Shown: positions 48,531 through 57,501 of the stretch, piece after piece
How positions within the stretch are numbered: the first letter of the stretch is position 1
Layout of the letters: each line of letters begins with the position of its first letter
DNA from: Chitinophagaceae bacterium
Lineage (GTDB): Bacteria > Bacteroidota > Bacteroidia > Chitinophagales > Chitinophagaceae
Direction of reading: 5' to 3'
DNA: 64,000 nt
NCBI GenBank assembly: GCA_019752045.1
Contig: JAIEMP010000005.1
Coordinates: 186,001 to 250,000, forward strand
Translations under genes and position numbers: made by a program
Notes under the pieces: model-generated
Seen by the model: the letters and a program-made list of their open reading frames with translations, nothing else
Told to the model about the DNA's origin: nothing
Database searches by the model: none

Positions 48531-51455
48531 ATGGCCGACGATAAAAAAGTATTCCTCCTCGATGCGCTTGCACTCATCTTTCGTGCATATTATGCGCTCA
48601 TCCGCAACCCACGCAATACATCCAAAGGCAAAAACACCAATGCACAGTTTGGGTTTACCAACGCTTTGGTTGAGCTGATCAATAACCGAAAACCATCTCA
48701 CATGGCGGTTTGTTTCGATACCCAGGCCCCAACAGAAAGGCATACCGATTTTGCAGAGTATAAAGCCAACCGGCAGGAAGCGCCTGAAGACCTGCTGTTA
48801 GCTATCCCCGATATTAAGCGGATAATAAAAGGCTTCAATATTCCCGTTATTGAAAAAGACGGATTTGAAGCAGATGATATTATTGGTACGCTCAGCAAAC
48901 AGGCCGAAGCTGCAGGATATGAAGTTTTTATGGTTACACCCGATAAAGATTACGGACAGCTTGTAACTGAGAAGGTAAAAATTTATAAACCGGCATACCA
49001 GGGTGGTGATGTAGAAATTATGGGTCCTGCAGAAGTGTTTGCAAAATGGGGCATCAACGAAGTAAGTCAGGTCATTGATATACTCGGTATGATGGGTGAT
49101 GCGGTTGATAATATTCCGGGCATCCCGGGTGTTGGAGAAAAAACAGCAGCCAAACTGCTGGCAGAGTATGGAACACTTGAAAATGTATTAGCCAATGCAG
49201 CCAATGTAAAAGGAAAAATGGGCGAAAAAATTGCTGCAGGAAAAGATCTCGCCATCATGAGTAAAAAACTGGCAACTATTATAACCGATGTACCGGTTGA
49301 ATTTCATGAAGAAGATTTCAGATTAAAAGAATGGAATAGAGATGTGTTGAAAGATGTGTTTGCAGAACTTGAATTTAAAACACTGAGCAAACGCATACTC
49401 GGAGAAGATGTTACGCCAACTCCATCTGCACCGGTAGGTGTACAAACAGATTTGTTTGGCAATGTGATTGACACTACTATGGGTGAAGTAAGAAAAGCGG
49501 ATAAAAATAAATCAGTTGATCAGGAAATAAACTTGAATGAGGGTGATGTTACAGAAGAAAGTAGAGGGCTGCAAGTCCCCTCTTCCGGAGGGGATTTAGG
49601 GGAGGCCGTAACTGCTACTAAAAACATCAATAATACGCCGCATGAATACATTGCTGTAACAACAGATGCAGAAATAAAAAAACTGGTGGCTCAATTGAGT
49701 CAGCAAAAAGAAGTTTGTTTTGACAGTGAAACAACGGGGTTAGATGCAAATGACTGCGAACTGGTTGGCTTAAGTTTTTCATACGAGCCACACAAAGCAT
49801 GGTATGTTCCATGCCCTGCTGATCAGGCTGAAACCAAAAATATATTGGCGTTGTTTAAACCATTGTTTGATGATGCATCAAAAATATGGATCGGTCAGAA
49901 TATAAAATATGATCTGCTGGTGTTAAAGTGGTATGATGTGGAGTTGAAAGGAAGTTTGTTTGATACCATGCTGGCACATTATGTAATTGAGCCCGAAGGC
50001 AAACGCAGTATGGATCAGCTCAGTGATCAGTTTCTCGGGTACGAACCAGTGCACATTGAAGAGCTGATTGGAAAAAAAGTTCCAAAGAATTCTGCTTCCA
50101 AACAACAGGGTACTATGCGTGATGTGGAGCTGGAAAAAATTAAAGAATATGCTGCAGAAGATGCAGACATTACATTACAGCTAAAACATGCACTGTTTCC
50201 AAAGCTCAAAGAAAAAGAAGTGGAACGTGTGTTTTATGAAGTGGAAAATCCGTTGGTGAAAGTATTAACCAATATGGAGTTTGAAGGGATACGTGTAGAT
50301 GTGGATTTTCTAAATGATTATTCCAGACAATTAGAAAAAGACGCAAAGGAAGCAGAAGAAAAAGTATATGCATCAGCCGGATTAAAATTTAATCTTGCTT
50401 CACCAAAGCAATTAGGCGAAGTACTCTTCGATCATCTCAAACTTGATCCCAAAGCGAAAAAAACAAAAACCGGACAATATGCAACCGGTGAAGATGTGTT
50501 GCTGAAACTGGCGCATACAAGTTCTATTGTAGAAGATATTTTAACCTTCCGTGAATTAACGAAGTTAAAGTCAACCTATGTTGATGCGTTACCGTTACTC
50601 ATCAACAGAAAAACAGGAAGGGTGCATACCACCTACGGACAGGCGGTTGCTGTTACAGGTCGTTTAGCAAGTAACAATCCAAATCTCCAGAATATTCCTG
50701 TACGTACAGAAAGAGGAAGAGAAATTCGCAAAGCATTTATTCCGAGAGACAACAATCATGTACTGGTAAGTGCAGATTATTCGCAGATTGAATTACGCAT
50801 TGTTGCTGCCATCAGCGGCGACCCTGCAATGTGCGAAGCATTTATTAAAGGCAAAGACATTCATACTGCTACTGCAGCAAAAGTGTATAAGATTGATGAG
50901 AAAGATGTAACTAAAGAAATGCGTTACAAAGCCAAGAGTGTAAACTTTGGTATTATATACGGACAAGGAGCATTTGGCCTTGCAGATAACTTAGGTATCA
51001 GCAGAACAGAAGCAAAAGAAATTATAGATAACTACAAGCGGGAGTTTGCAGGCATTCAAAAATACATGGATGATACGGTAAACTTTGCAAGAGAACATGG
51101 CTATGTACAAACGTTGATGGGGCGTAAGCGTTGGTTAAGAGATATTAACTCGGGAAATTTTACTGTGCGTGGATTTGCAGAACGAAATGCCATTAACTCT
51201 CCCATACAGGGAACAGCGGCCGATATGATTAAACTTGCCATGATTAAAACTCATGCAGCATTACAAAACAGTAAACTGAAGAGTAAAATGATTTTGCAGG
51301 TGCATGATGAATTGGTGTTTGATGTAGTAAAAGAAGAAGCAGATGAAATGAAAGCTCTGATCATTGATTGTATGCAAACCGCTATGCCGTTAACAAACAA
51401 TGTACCTGTAATTGCAGAAGCAGGAACAGGAACAAACTGGCTTGAAGCACATTAA
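48531..51455 (+). CDS. polA: DNA polymerase I
   Basis: 974 residues from the ATG at 48531 (MADDKKVFLLDALALIFRAY). The in-frame ATG at 48402 would read through a terminator. The 5' nuclease covers about 1-290. The 3'-5' exonuclease has D-x-E at about 397 (FDSETTG). The polymerase has motif A LVSADYSQIELR (about 745), motif B KAKSVNFGIIYGQGA and motif C VHDELVFD (about 923), all intact. In the linker at about 348-358 a dispersed palindromic repeat is translated in frame (GLQVPSSGGDLGEA). Confidence 0.96.
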   Translation: MADDKKVFLLDALALIFRAYYALIRNPRNTSKGKNTNAQFGFTNALVELINNRKPSHMAVCFDTQAPTERHTDFAEYKANRQEAPEDLLLAIPDIKRIIKGFNIPVIEKDGFEADDIIGTLSKQAEAAGYEVFMVTPDKDYGQLVTEKVKIYKPAYQGGDVEIMGPAEVFAKWGINEVSQVIDILGMMGDAVDNIPGIPGVGEKTAAKLLAEYGTLENVLANAANVKGKMGEKIAAGKDLAIMSKKLATIITDVPVEFHEEDFRLKEWNRDVLKDVFAELEFKTLSKRILGEDVTPTPSAPVGVQTDLFGNVIDTTMGEVRKADKNKSVDQEINLNEGDVTEESRGLQVPSSGGDLGEAVTATKNINNTPHEYIAVTTDAEIKKLVAQLSQQKEVCFDSETTGLDANDCELVGLSFSYEPHKAWYVPCPADQAETKNILALFKPLFDDASKIWIGQNIKYDLLVLKWYDVELKGSLFDTMLAHYVIEPEGKRSMDQLSDQFLGYEPVHIEELIGKKVPKNSASKQQGTMRDVELEKIKEYAAEDADITLQLKHALFPKLKEKEVERVFYEVENPLVKVLTNMEFEGIRVDVDFLNDYSRQLEKDAKEAEEKVYASAGLKFNLASPKQLGEVLFDHLKLDPKAKKTKTGQYATGEDVLLKLAHTSSIVEDILTFRELTKLKSTYVDALPLLINRKTGRVHTTYGQAVAVTGRLASNNPNLQNIPVRTERGREIRKAFIPRDNNHVLVSADYSQIELRIVAAISGDPAMCEAFIKGKDIHTATAAKVYKIDEKDVTKEMRYKAKSVNFGIIYGQGAFGLADNLGISRTEAKEIIDNYKREFAGIQKYMDDTVNFAREHGYVQTLMGRKRWLRDINSGNFTVRGFAERNAINSPIQGTAADMIKLAMIKTHAALQNSKLKSKMILQVHDELVFDVVKEEADEMKALIIDCMQTAMPLTNNVPVIAEAGTGTNWLEAH
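49573..49604 (+). repeat. dispersed palindrome inserted in frame in polA
   Basis: TCCCCTC (49576-49582) pairs with GAGGGGA (49588-49594). The flanks AAGTCCCCTC and GGATTTAGGGG match the element at 27858-27911. Translation continues through it without a stop. Confidence 0.7.
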
Positions 51456-51458
51456 ACA

Positions 51459-52724
51459 ATGCTGTACCGTATTTACCTTTTATTATTGTTCATGTTTGTG
51501 CAGTTTATTTCAACTGCACAAACAAAAAACATTCATTTTATTAACGGGCAATGGTTTAATGGTAAAGATTTTACTGTGGGTGATTTTTACAGTGTAAAGG
51601 GTCTCTTAACAAAACAAAAGCCGGAAAGGGTTGATACAACTATCAATCTTACAAATCAATACATCATCCCGCCTTTTGGTGAAGCACACAATCATTCGCC
51701 TGATACAGATCAGGAGCTGGAAGCATATATTGAACGCTATCTGGCTGATGGTATCTTTTATATCAAGAACCCCAACAGCATTCCCTTTACAACCAATAAA
51801 ATAAAAAACCGCATCAATCATCCGGCATCAGTAGATGTTGTTTATGCTAACGGAGGTCTTACCGGAACCGGAGGGCACCCTACTGTGTTATATAATTATA
51901 TGCTCAACACCACATACAAAAAATCTTTACCCGGCTGGACTTCCAAAAGTTTTGAAGGTGAGGCGTATTATATTATCAATTCAAAAGAAGAGCTCGATAA
52001 AAAGTGGCCGTTTATCCTTTCACAAAAACCCGGGTTTATAAAATTTTACCTCATTTTTTCGGAAGAGTATAAAGAGCGTAAAGATGATACGCTTTTCAAT
52101 GGCAAAAAAGGAATTGACCCTAAATTGGCAAAGCTCATTGTTAAGAAGGCGCATGCAGCGGGGCTGCAGGTAAGTGCACATGCTGAAACCCCTTTCGATT
52201 TAAACATTGCACTGGCTGCAGGTGTTGATGAAATAAATCATTTGCCGGGTTACCAGGTTCGTTGGAACGACGGCTATACTGCAGACTACTATCGCCTTTC
52301 AACAGCAGTTGTAAGAAAAATGAAGCGAAAAAGAGTGCATGCAGATGCCACCTATTCACTGGCAGAAACAGAATTAAAACAACATACTCCGGAGCAGAAG
52401 CTGGCGCAGAGAGCCATTCAAAAAGAAAACCTGCAATTACTGCGGCGTTATAAAATTCCGGTTACCATTGCCTGCGACAGTTATAACCTGACTGCAAAAA
52501 CTGAAATGCAATACCTGCAGAAATTGAATATTTACACAAATCTTGAGCTATTGAAAATGTGGTGCGAAATAACTCCGCAGGCAATTTTCCCTAAACGCAA
52601 AATCGGTTTTTTGATGGATGGTTACGAAGCCAGTTTTCTTGTATTGCCGAACAATCCGCTTGAAACAATTGTTCACCTGTATACTCTGCAACTGCGTGTA
52701 AAACAAGGAGTATTGCTTTGGTAA
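51459..52724 (+). CDS. exported amidohydrolase-family protein
   Basis: 421 residues, ATG three bases after the polA stop. The signal peptide runs to FISTAQ. The amidohydrolase metal motifs are visible: IIPPFGEAHNHSPDT (His-x-His), VSAHAETPFDLNIAL and VHADATYS. It is possibly a periplasmic imidazolonepropionase/prolidase-like hydrolase. The substrate is unknown. It may be transcribed with polA. Confidence 0.8.
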   Translation: MLYRIYLLLLFMFVQFISTAQTKNIHFINGQWFNGKDFTVGDFYSVKGLLTKQKPERVDTTINLTNQYIIPPFGEAHNHSPDTDQELEAYIERYLADGIFYIKNPNSIPFTTNKIKNRINHPASVDVVYANGGLTGTGGHPTVLYNYMLNTTYKKSLPGWTSKSFEGEAYYIINSKEELDKKWPFILSQKPGFIKFYLIFSEEYKERKDDTLFNGKKGIDPKLAKLIVKKAHAAGLQVSAHAETPFDLNIALAAGVDEINHLPGYQVRWNDGYTADYYRLSTAVVRKMKRKRVHADATYSLAETELKQHTPEQKLAQRAIQKENLQLLRRYKIPVTIACDSYNLTAKTEMQYLQKLNIYTNLELLKMWCEITPQAIFPKRKIGFLMDGYEASFLVLPNNPLETIVHLYTLQLRVKQGVLLW

Positions 52725-52784
52725 TGTACTGAATTTGCGTGCCGGTTAGATTGACCAAAAAGAAATCATTTCTTTAACTTAAAT

Positions 52785-55415
52785 TTGAATGAATTATTTT
52801 TTCCCGCTCTGCTATTCAATTATTCTTATTTCATGCAACAGCAAAATATGAAAACAGTTTGGGGGCAAGGCCTGCAACACTCAGGATTGCTGTTATATGC
52901 CGTTACCGATTCATCTTTACAATTAATAGAAGCAAATGATTTATTTCTCAAAGAATTTGCCAGGTATGAAACACAATATTTTACAGAGAGAAATGCTCTG
53001 ACACTTACTGCTCATCAATGTTTACTGCAACCGGGAAAAACAATGGAGGTAGAAGAGTATGTGTTGCCATTTAAAGAAATGCCGGAGCAATGGTTTTTGT
53101 GGGAAGTAACAGCCATTTATAATCCTGTTCAATTACAAACAGAACTTGTTTTTCTTGGTAAAGAAATTACAAAACAAAAAAACCAGGAAGTAGATTTATT
53201 TTATCAGACCAATTTGCTGGAACATATCTCTGATGCGGTAATTTCAACTGATCCGTCTTTTATTATCAAATCATGGAATAAAGGAGCAGAGCATATTTAT
53301 CATTATAAAAGTGAAGAACAGGTAGGCAGGTCGGCAATAAACGTTTTTAACTATCAATATATCAACAGCAATACTGAAGAAGCTGCAAAAATATTGATGG
53401 AAGAAGACAGCTGGCAAGGGGAGGTTTGTTTTACACGTCACGACGACGGTAGGGTGATTTACCTGCAGTCTACTGTAAAAGCATTAAGGAGTCAGGAGAA
53501 ACAACTACTGGGTTATGTTGCAGTAAACAGGGATATAACGGCTGTCCGTAAATCGAAAGAAGAATTGATGTATACCATTCAGCAACAACAGCAATACCTC
53601 GAAGCGTTTGCTAAGGGAGTGGTTATACAAAATCAGAAAGGCGAAATTGTTTTATGTAATAAAGCGGCAGAACAAATGCTGGGGTTAACCTTGGAACAAA
53701 TGCAGGGTATTACTTCTGTTGATCCTTCCTGGGAGTGTATAAAGGCTGATGAGTCTCCATTCCCTGGTGAAGAGCACCCGGCCATGATTGCACTGCAAAC
53801 AGGAAAACCGGTAGAAGATGTTGTAATGGGGGTAAAGAAAACGAATGGTGAGTTTTCCTGGATCAACATCAATTCGAACCCGATCATTAAAGAAGGAGCA
53901 ACTCATCCGGATTCTGTTGTTTCCATCTTTTCAGATATTACAAAGGAACGTATAGTACACACACAACTGCAGGAGTCGGAACAAAAGATGCAGGCGTTTA
54001 TGGATGCAAGTAATGAAGGCTTTCATATGATTGATCCGTTGTACCGGATTGTGCTGGCCAACAGGGCCTCCCGGACTATTATGGGAAAAGCAATTGGGTA
54101 TGAACTAATGGAAGGGATGAATTTACTGGAACATTTACCCGCAGAGCGGCTTGACGTTGTTCGCCTTCAACTGGAAAAAGTGTTCAAAGGGGGAAGTATT
54201 GAATACGAAGTGTTATATGATGCTGTTCCGGAGCAACCGCCCGTATGGCTTTCAATCAGTGGTAATCCGGTGTACAATAAACAGCAGGAAGTTTCTTTTG
54301 CCTGTATAATTTTTCATGATATTACCGCTAAGAAAAAAGCAGATCAGCTGCTGATAATTAATGAAGAGAGGCTGCGTCTTGCACTTGAAAAAACAGGTGA
54401 TAATGCATGGGAGCATAATTTCGAAAACGGAGTTACCTGGTTTTCTTTAACCAATAATCATTTTCTGGGTTATACACCGGAGGAGCTGAATGAAGGGCAT
54501 AACGAAAATCTCTGGTGGAAGAATACCCATCCGGATGACCGGGAGATTCTTCAGCAGAATGACCGGGAGTATAAGGAAGGTACAAGACAAAGCCATACCA
54601 ACGAGTATCGTATCAGGCATAAAGACGGCAGTATTAAATGGGTACTCGACAGAGGGGTGGTTATTGAAAGAACCCATGAAGGGAAGCCGTTACGCATTGT
54701 AGGCACACATACAGATATCACCAATGAAAAAATTCAGCAACAACATCTGATTGGAGAGGAACAGCAAAAAACAAAAGAAGTGTTGGAAGCAGCCATTCAG
54801 GCGCAGGAAAAAGAACGGGATGAAATTTCTTATGAACTGCACGAAGAAGTGAGCCAGGCTTTATCTTCCGTTAAAATGCTGCTTGAAATGGCATTGAAAA
54901 CGCCGGGTAATAAAAGTAATTATATACAACTGGCCGAAGAAGCGATAGGTAAAGCTGTGTCTGATTTGCGGGAAATCAGTCAGGGGATTAATACATCAAC
55001 CCTTAAGATGGTGGGCTTAACTTCAGCAATGGATGATTTAATTAATGTCAAACAACATGAAACTGCCATTCGATTTACTTTTGACTCAAGTAACTTTAAT
55101 CCAAACATTATTATAGATTTTCCCATTCAACTTACTTTATACCGCATTTTTCAGGAAGCTTTACGTAATATCATCTTACACTCACAGGCAACAGAAGCAA
55201 GATTTGAATTACTGAGTTCTAAAAGTTTTGTGCAATTATTTATCAGAGATAACGGGAGGGGATTTGAAAAAAGTGAACCAACCTACGGGCTGGGGGTTAA
55301 GAATATTATTCATCGTGCAGAACAATATAACGGTAATGTTGAAATTGCATCTGCACCGGGCAAAGGCTGTCTCTTACAAATAATTTTTCCGGTGTTACTT
55401 CAGGAAAAAAAATAA
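52785..55415 (+). CDS. multi-PAS sensor histidine kinase (HisKA_3 type)
   Basis: 876 residues, no membrane segment. Four or so PAS/PAC modules are seen (about 15-120, 135-260, 270-390, 400-520 and 530-650; MDIIP-like linkers such as ITKERIVHTQ). The dimerisation/phosphoacceptor motif is RDEISYELHEEVSQ. The HATPase_c domain has NIIL-HSQ and DNGRGF, with GLGVKNI. It belongs to the NarX/DegS-like class. No response regulator adjoins it. The signal is unknown, with PAS pockets possibly binding small ligands. Confidence 0.88.
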   Translation: MNELFFPALLFNYSYFMQQQNMKTVWGQGLQHSGLLLYAVTDSSLQLIEANDLFLKEFARYETQYFTERNALTLTAHQCLLQPGKTMEVEEYVLPFKEMPEQWFLWEVTAIYNPVQLQTELVFLGKEITKQKNQEVDLFYQTNLLEHISDAVISTDPSFIIKSWNKGAEHIYHYKSEEQVGRSAINVFNYQYINSNTEEAAKILMEEDSWQGEVCFTRHDDGRVIYLQSTVKALRSQEKQLLGYVAVNRDITAVRKSKEELMYTIQQQQQYLEAFAKGVVIQNQKGEIVLCNKAAEQMLGLTLEQMQGITSVDPSWECIKADESPFPGEEHPAMIALQTGKPVEDVVMGVKKTNGEFSWININSNPIIKEGATHPDSVVSIFSDITKERIVHTQLQESEQKMQAFMDASNEGFHMIDPLYRIVLANRASRTIMGKAIGYELMEGMNLLEHLPAERLDVVRLQLEKVFKGGSIEYEVLYDAVPEQPPVWLSISGNPVYNKQQEVSFACIIFHDITAKKKADQLLIINEERLRLALEKTGDNAWEHNFENGVTWFSLTNNHFLGYTPEELNEGHNENLWWKNTHPDDREILQQNDREYKEGTRQSHTNEYRIRHKDGSIKWVLDRGVVIERTHEGKPLRIVGTHTDITNEKIQQQHLIGEEQQKTKEVLEAAIQAQEKERDEISYELHEEVSQALSSVKMLLEMALKTPGNKSNYIQLAEEAIGKAVSDLREISQGINTSTLKMVGLTSAMDDLINVKQHETAIRFTFDSSNFNPNIIIDFPIQLTLYRIFQEALRNIILHSQATEARFELLSSKSFVQLFIRDNGRGFEKSEPTYGLGVKNIIHRAEQYNGNVEIASAPGKGCLLQIIFPVLLQEKK

Positions 55416-55441
55416 AAGCTGCAGATAGTTACATTTGCAAT

Positions 55442-56104
55442 ATGCAACCCATTCTCATTTATTGTTATGATGCTTATTGTGGCTGGTGCTACGGTTTTAG
55501 CCCTGTAATAAAGCAAATTGCAGAGCAATATAAAAGCAAATTTCATACAGAAGTATTAAGTGGCGGTATGGTACTACCTGCACAACCCGTGCACATTAGT
55601 GTAACAGCAGCTTATATTCAGGATGCTTATAAAATTGTAGAATCGCATACAGGCATACGCTTTGGGGTAGACTACTTATGGCATATCAACAATGCAGACA
55701 AAAGCGATTGGTTCCCCTCTTCTGAAAAACCAGCTATTGCTCTATGCATTTTAAAAGAGTTATATCCTGAGCAACAGGTGCAGTTTGCCGCTGATCTGCA
55801 ATATGCACTGCATTACGAAGGAAGAGACTTAACAGACAATGAAGCTTACCGGCACCTGCTGGAAAAATACAATATAGATGTTGTTGATTTTTATACAAAA
55901 CTCCGTGCTGATGAATACAAAGAGAAAGCGTATTACGAGTTTCAATTGTGCAAACAGCTGCAGGTAACCGGCTTTCCGCAGGTGTTACTGCAGATCACTG
56001 AATCAAAATTTCATTTGCTGGCACGTGGGTTTACCGACTATGAAACATTGGCCAAGCGTATTGATCTGGTATTGGCCGAAGTAGATAATCATACATTTAA
56101 TTAA
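55442..56104 (+). CDS. DsbA-family thioredoxin-like protein (FrnE-type)
   Basis: 220 residues, no signal peptide. The active site is C13-GWC16 in CYDAYCGWCYGFSPV. A long helical insert and the cis-Pro loop VTGFPQVLL follow. It is a cytosolic oxidoreductase/isomerase-like member of the FrnE group. It is 9 bp before the PfkB gene and probably co-transcribed with it. Confidence 0.88.
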   Translation: MQPILIYCYDAYCGWCYGFSPVIKQIAEQYKSKFHTEVLSGGMVLPAQPVHISVTAAYIQDAYKIVESHTGIRFGVDYLWHINNADKSDWFPSSEKPAIALCILKELYPEQQVQFAADLQYALHYEGRDLTDNEAYRHLLEKYNIDVVDFYTKLRADEYKEKAYYEFQLCKQLQVTGFPQVLLQITESKFHLLARGFTDYETLAKRIDLVLAEVDNHTFN

Positions 56105-56113
56105 TGAACGTAC

Positions 56114-57025
56114 ATGATACTCACCGTTACACTTAACCCCTGCATTGATAAAAGTTCTGCTGTTCATCTATTTAAACCGGAAAGCAAACTGCGTTGCAGG
56201 GAAGTGCTGAACGAACCCGGTGGCGGAGGCATTAATGTAAGCAAAGCTTTGAAAAAACTTTCTACAGCATCGGTTGCATTATTTCCTGCCGGAGGGCATA
56301 ACGGAAATATGTTATGCTCGTTATTAAAAGAAGAGGCCATTGCATTTCATGCAGTAGATACAGCCGTTGAAACAAGAGAAAACTGGATTGTGCTGGAGCA
56401 GTCAACGAATCATCAATACAGGTTTACATTCCCGGGCAGAGAAGTACAGGAAGCAACGGTTAAAACACTGGTAGATCAAATTCGAAATTTTTCTCCGTCT
56501 TATGTTATTGCAAGCGGAAGTTTGCCTCCCGGACTACCCGATTATTTTTATGGATTGATCGTAAAAAATGCAAAAGCAGTTGGCGCCCGTTGTATTGTAG
56601 ATACAAGCGGCCCCGCTTTGCAGGCATTGCAGGGAAAGGGAGCTTATTTAATTAAACCAAATATTGGTGAGCTGTGTAAAATGCTGAATATTGAATTCCT
56701 GGAAAAGGAAGAGGTACCCGATGCAGCACAACAGGCCATTCGTGATGGGTATGCAGAACTCATTGCAGTAAGTATGGGGGCCGAGGGGGCATGGCTCATC
56801 AGCAGCGATGAAAAGTATTATGCAGCAGCACCAAATGTTGAAAAGAAAAGTACGGTTGGTGCAGGCGACAGTATGGTGGCAGGTATCACGTATATGCTGA
56901 AACAAAATAAATCATTAAAAGAAGTGATTCATTTTGCTGTTGCCTGCGGAAGTGCTGCTACTATGAATGAAGGCACACAATTATTTAACTATACCGATGT
57001 GTTACGGCTTTATGCAAATGCATAG
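56114..57025 (+). CDS. 1-phosphofructokinase-family hexose kinase (PfkB)
   Basis: 303 residues. The N-terminal TLNPCIDKS, the middle GGGGINVSKAL and the C-terminal VGAGDSMVAGITYML (PfkB signature 2) are intact. It phosphorylates fructose-1-phosphate, tagatose-6-phosphate or a related sugar. The usual Ala/Pro in NPA(I)D is Cys here. The 3' end converges on the response-regulator gene. Confidence 0.9.
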   Translation: MILTVTLNPCIDKSSAVHLFKPESKLRCREVLNEPGGGGINVSKALKKLSTASVALFPAGGHNGNMLCSLLKEEAIAFHAVDTAVETRENWIVLEQSTNHQYRFTFPGREVQEATVKTLVDQIRNFSPSYVIASGSLPPGLPDYFYGLIVKNAKAVGARCIVDTSGPALQALQGKGAYLIKPNIGELCKMLNIEFLEKEEVPDAAQQAIRDGYAELIAVSMGAEGAWLISSDEKYYAAAPNVEKKSTVGAGDSMVAGITYMLKQNKSLKEVIHFAVACGSAATMNEGTQLFNYTDVLRLYANA

Positions 57026-57105
57026 CAGGTATAATACGAATTCATACATCTAACTACAATAATATTGGTTTGATAGATCCCTAAAAGCTTCTGGATTTCT
57101 TTTTA

Positions 57106-57501
57106 TTAAAGAGCAGCGCCGAGAATGTTACGTAAACCCTGTTCTGTTATCGGTTTAATGAGATAGCCACTCAGTTGTTCGTATTTTTTTGTACGAACGG
57201 TATCTTCGGGGTCTACAGATGAAGTTAATATATAAATGATTATATTTTTGGGAGTTTTCACCTTTGTAAACTCATCTAAAAAATCCCAGCCGTCCATTAC
57301 CGGCATATTTAAATCCAGAAATATAATTTCGGGTATAGTTGATTCTTGGGTAACCAGGAGTGACAACTGATCCAGTGCTTCTTTTCCATTTTTATAAATG
57401 AGCAGTTGTTCTGAAAAATTCACTTCTTCCATCAGTTCCTTGATCCAGAAAATACTGGCAGGATTATCTTCAATAATACAGGCGGTTTTAAATTTTTTCA
57501 T
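57106..57501 (-). CDS. single-domain response regulator
   Basis: 131 residues, receiver domain only. The acidic pocket is CIIEDN, the phosphoacceptor D63 lies in IIFLDLNMPVMDGW, and the conserved Lys in GYLIKPI. It has no output domain, so it acts by protein contact or phosphotransfer. Its start overlaps the stop of the PAS kinase by 14 bp, and the two form a cognate pair. Confidence 0.92.
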   Translation of the reverse strand: MKKFKTACIIEDNPASIFWIKELMEEVNFSEQLLIYKNGKEALDQLSLLVTQESTIPEIIFLDLNMPVMDGWDFLDEFTKVKTPKNIIIYILTSSVDPEDTVRTKKYEQLSGYLIKPITEQGLRNILGAAL

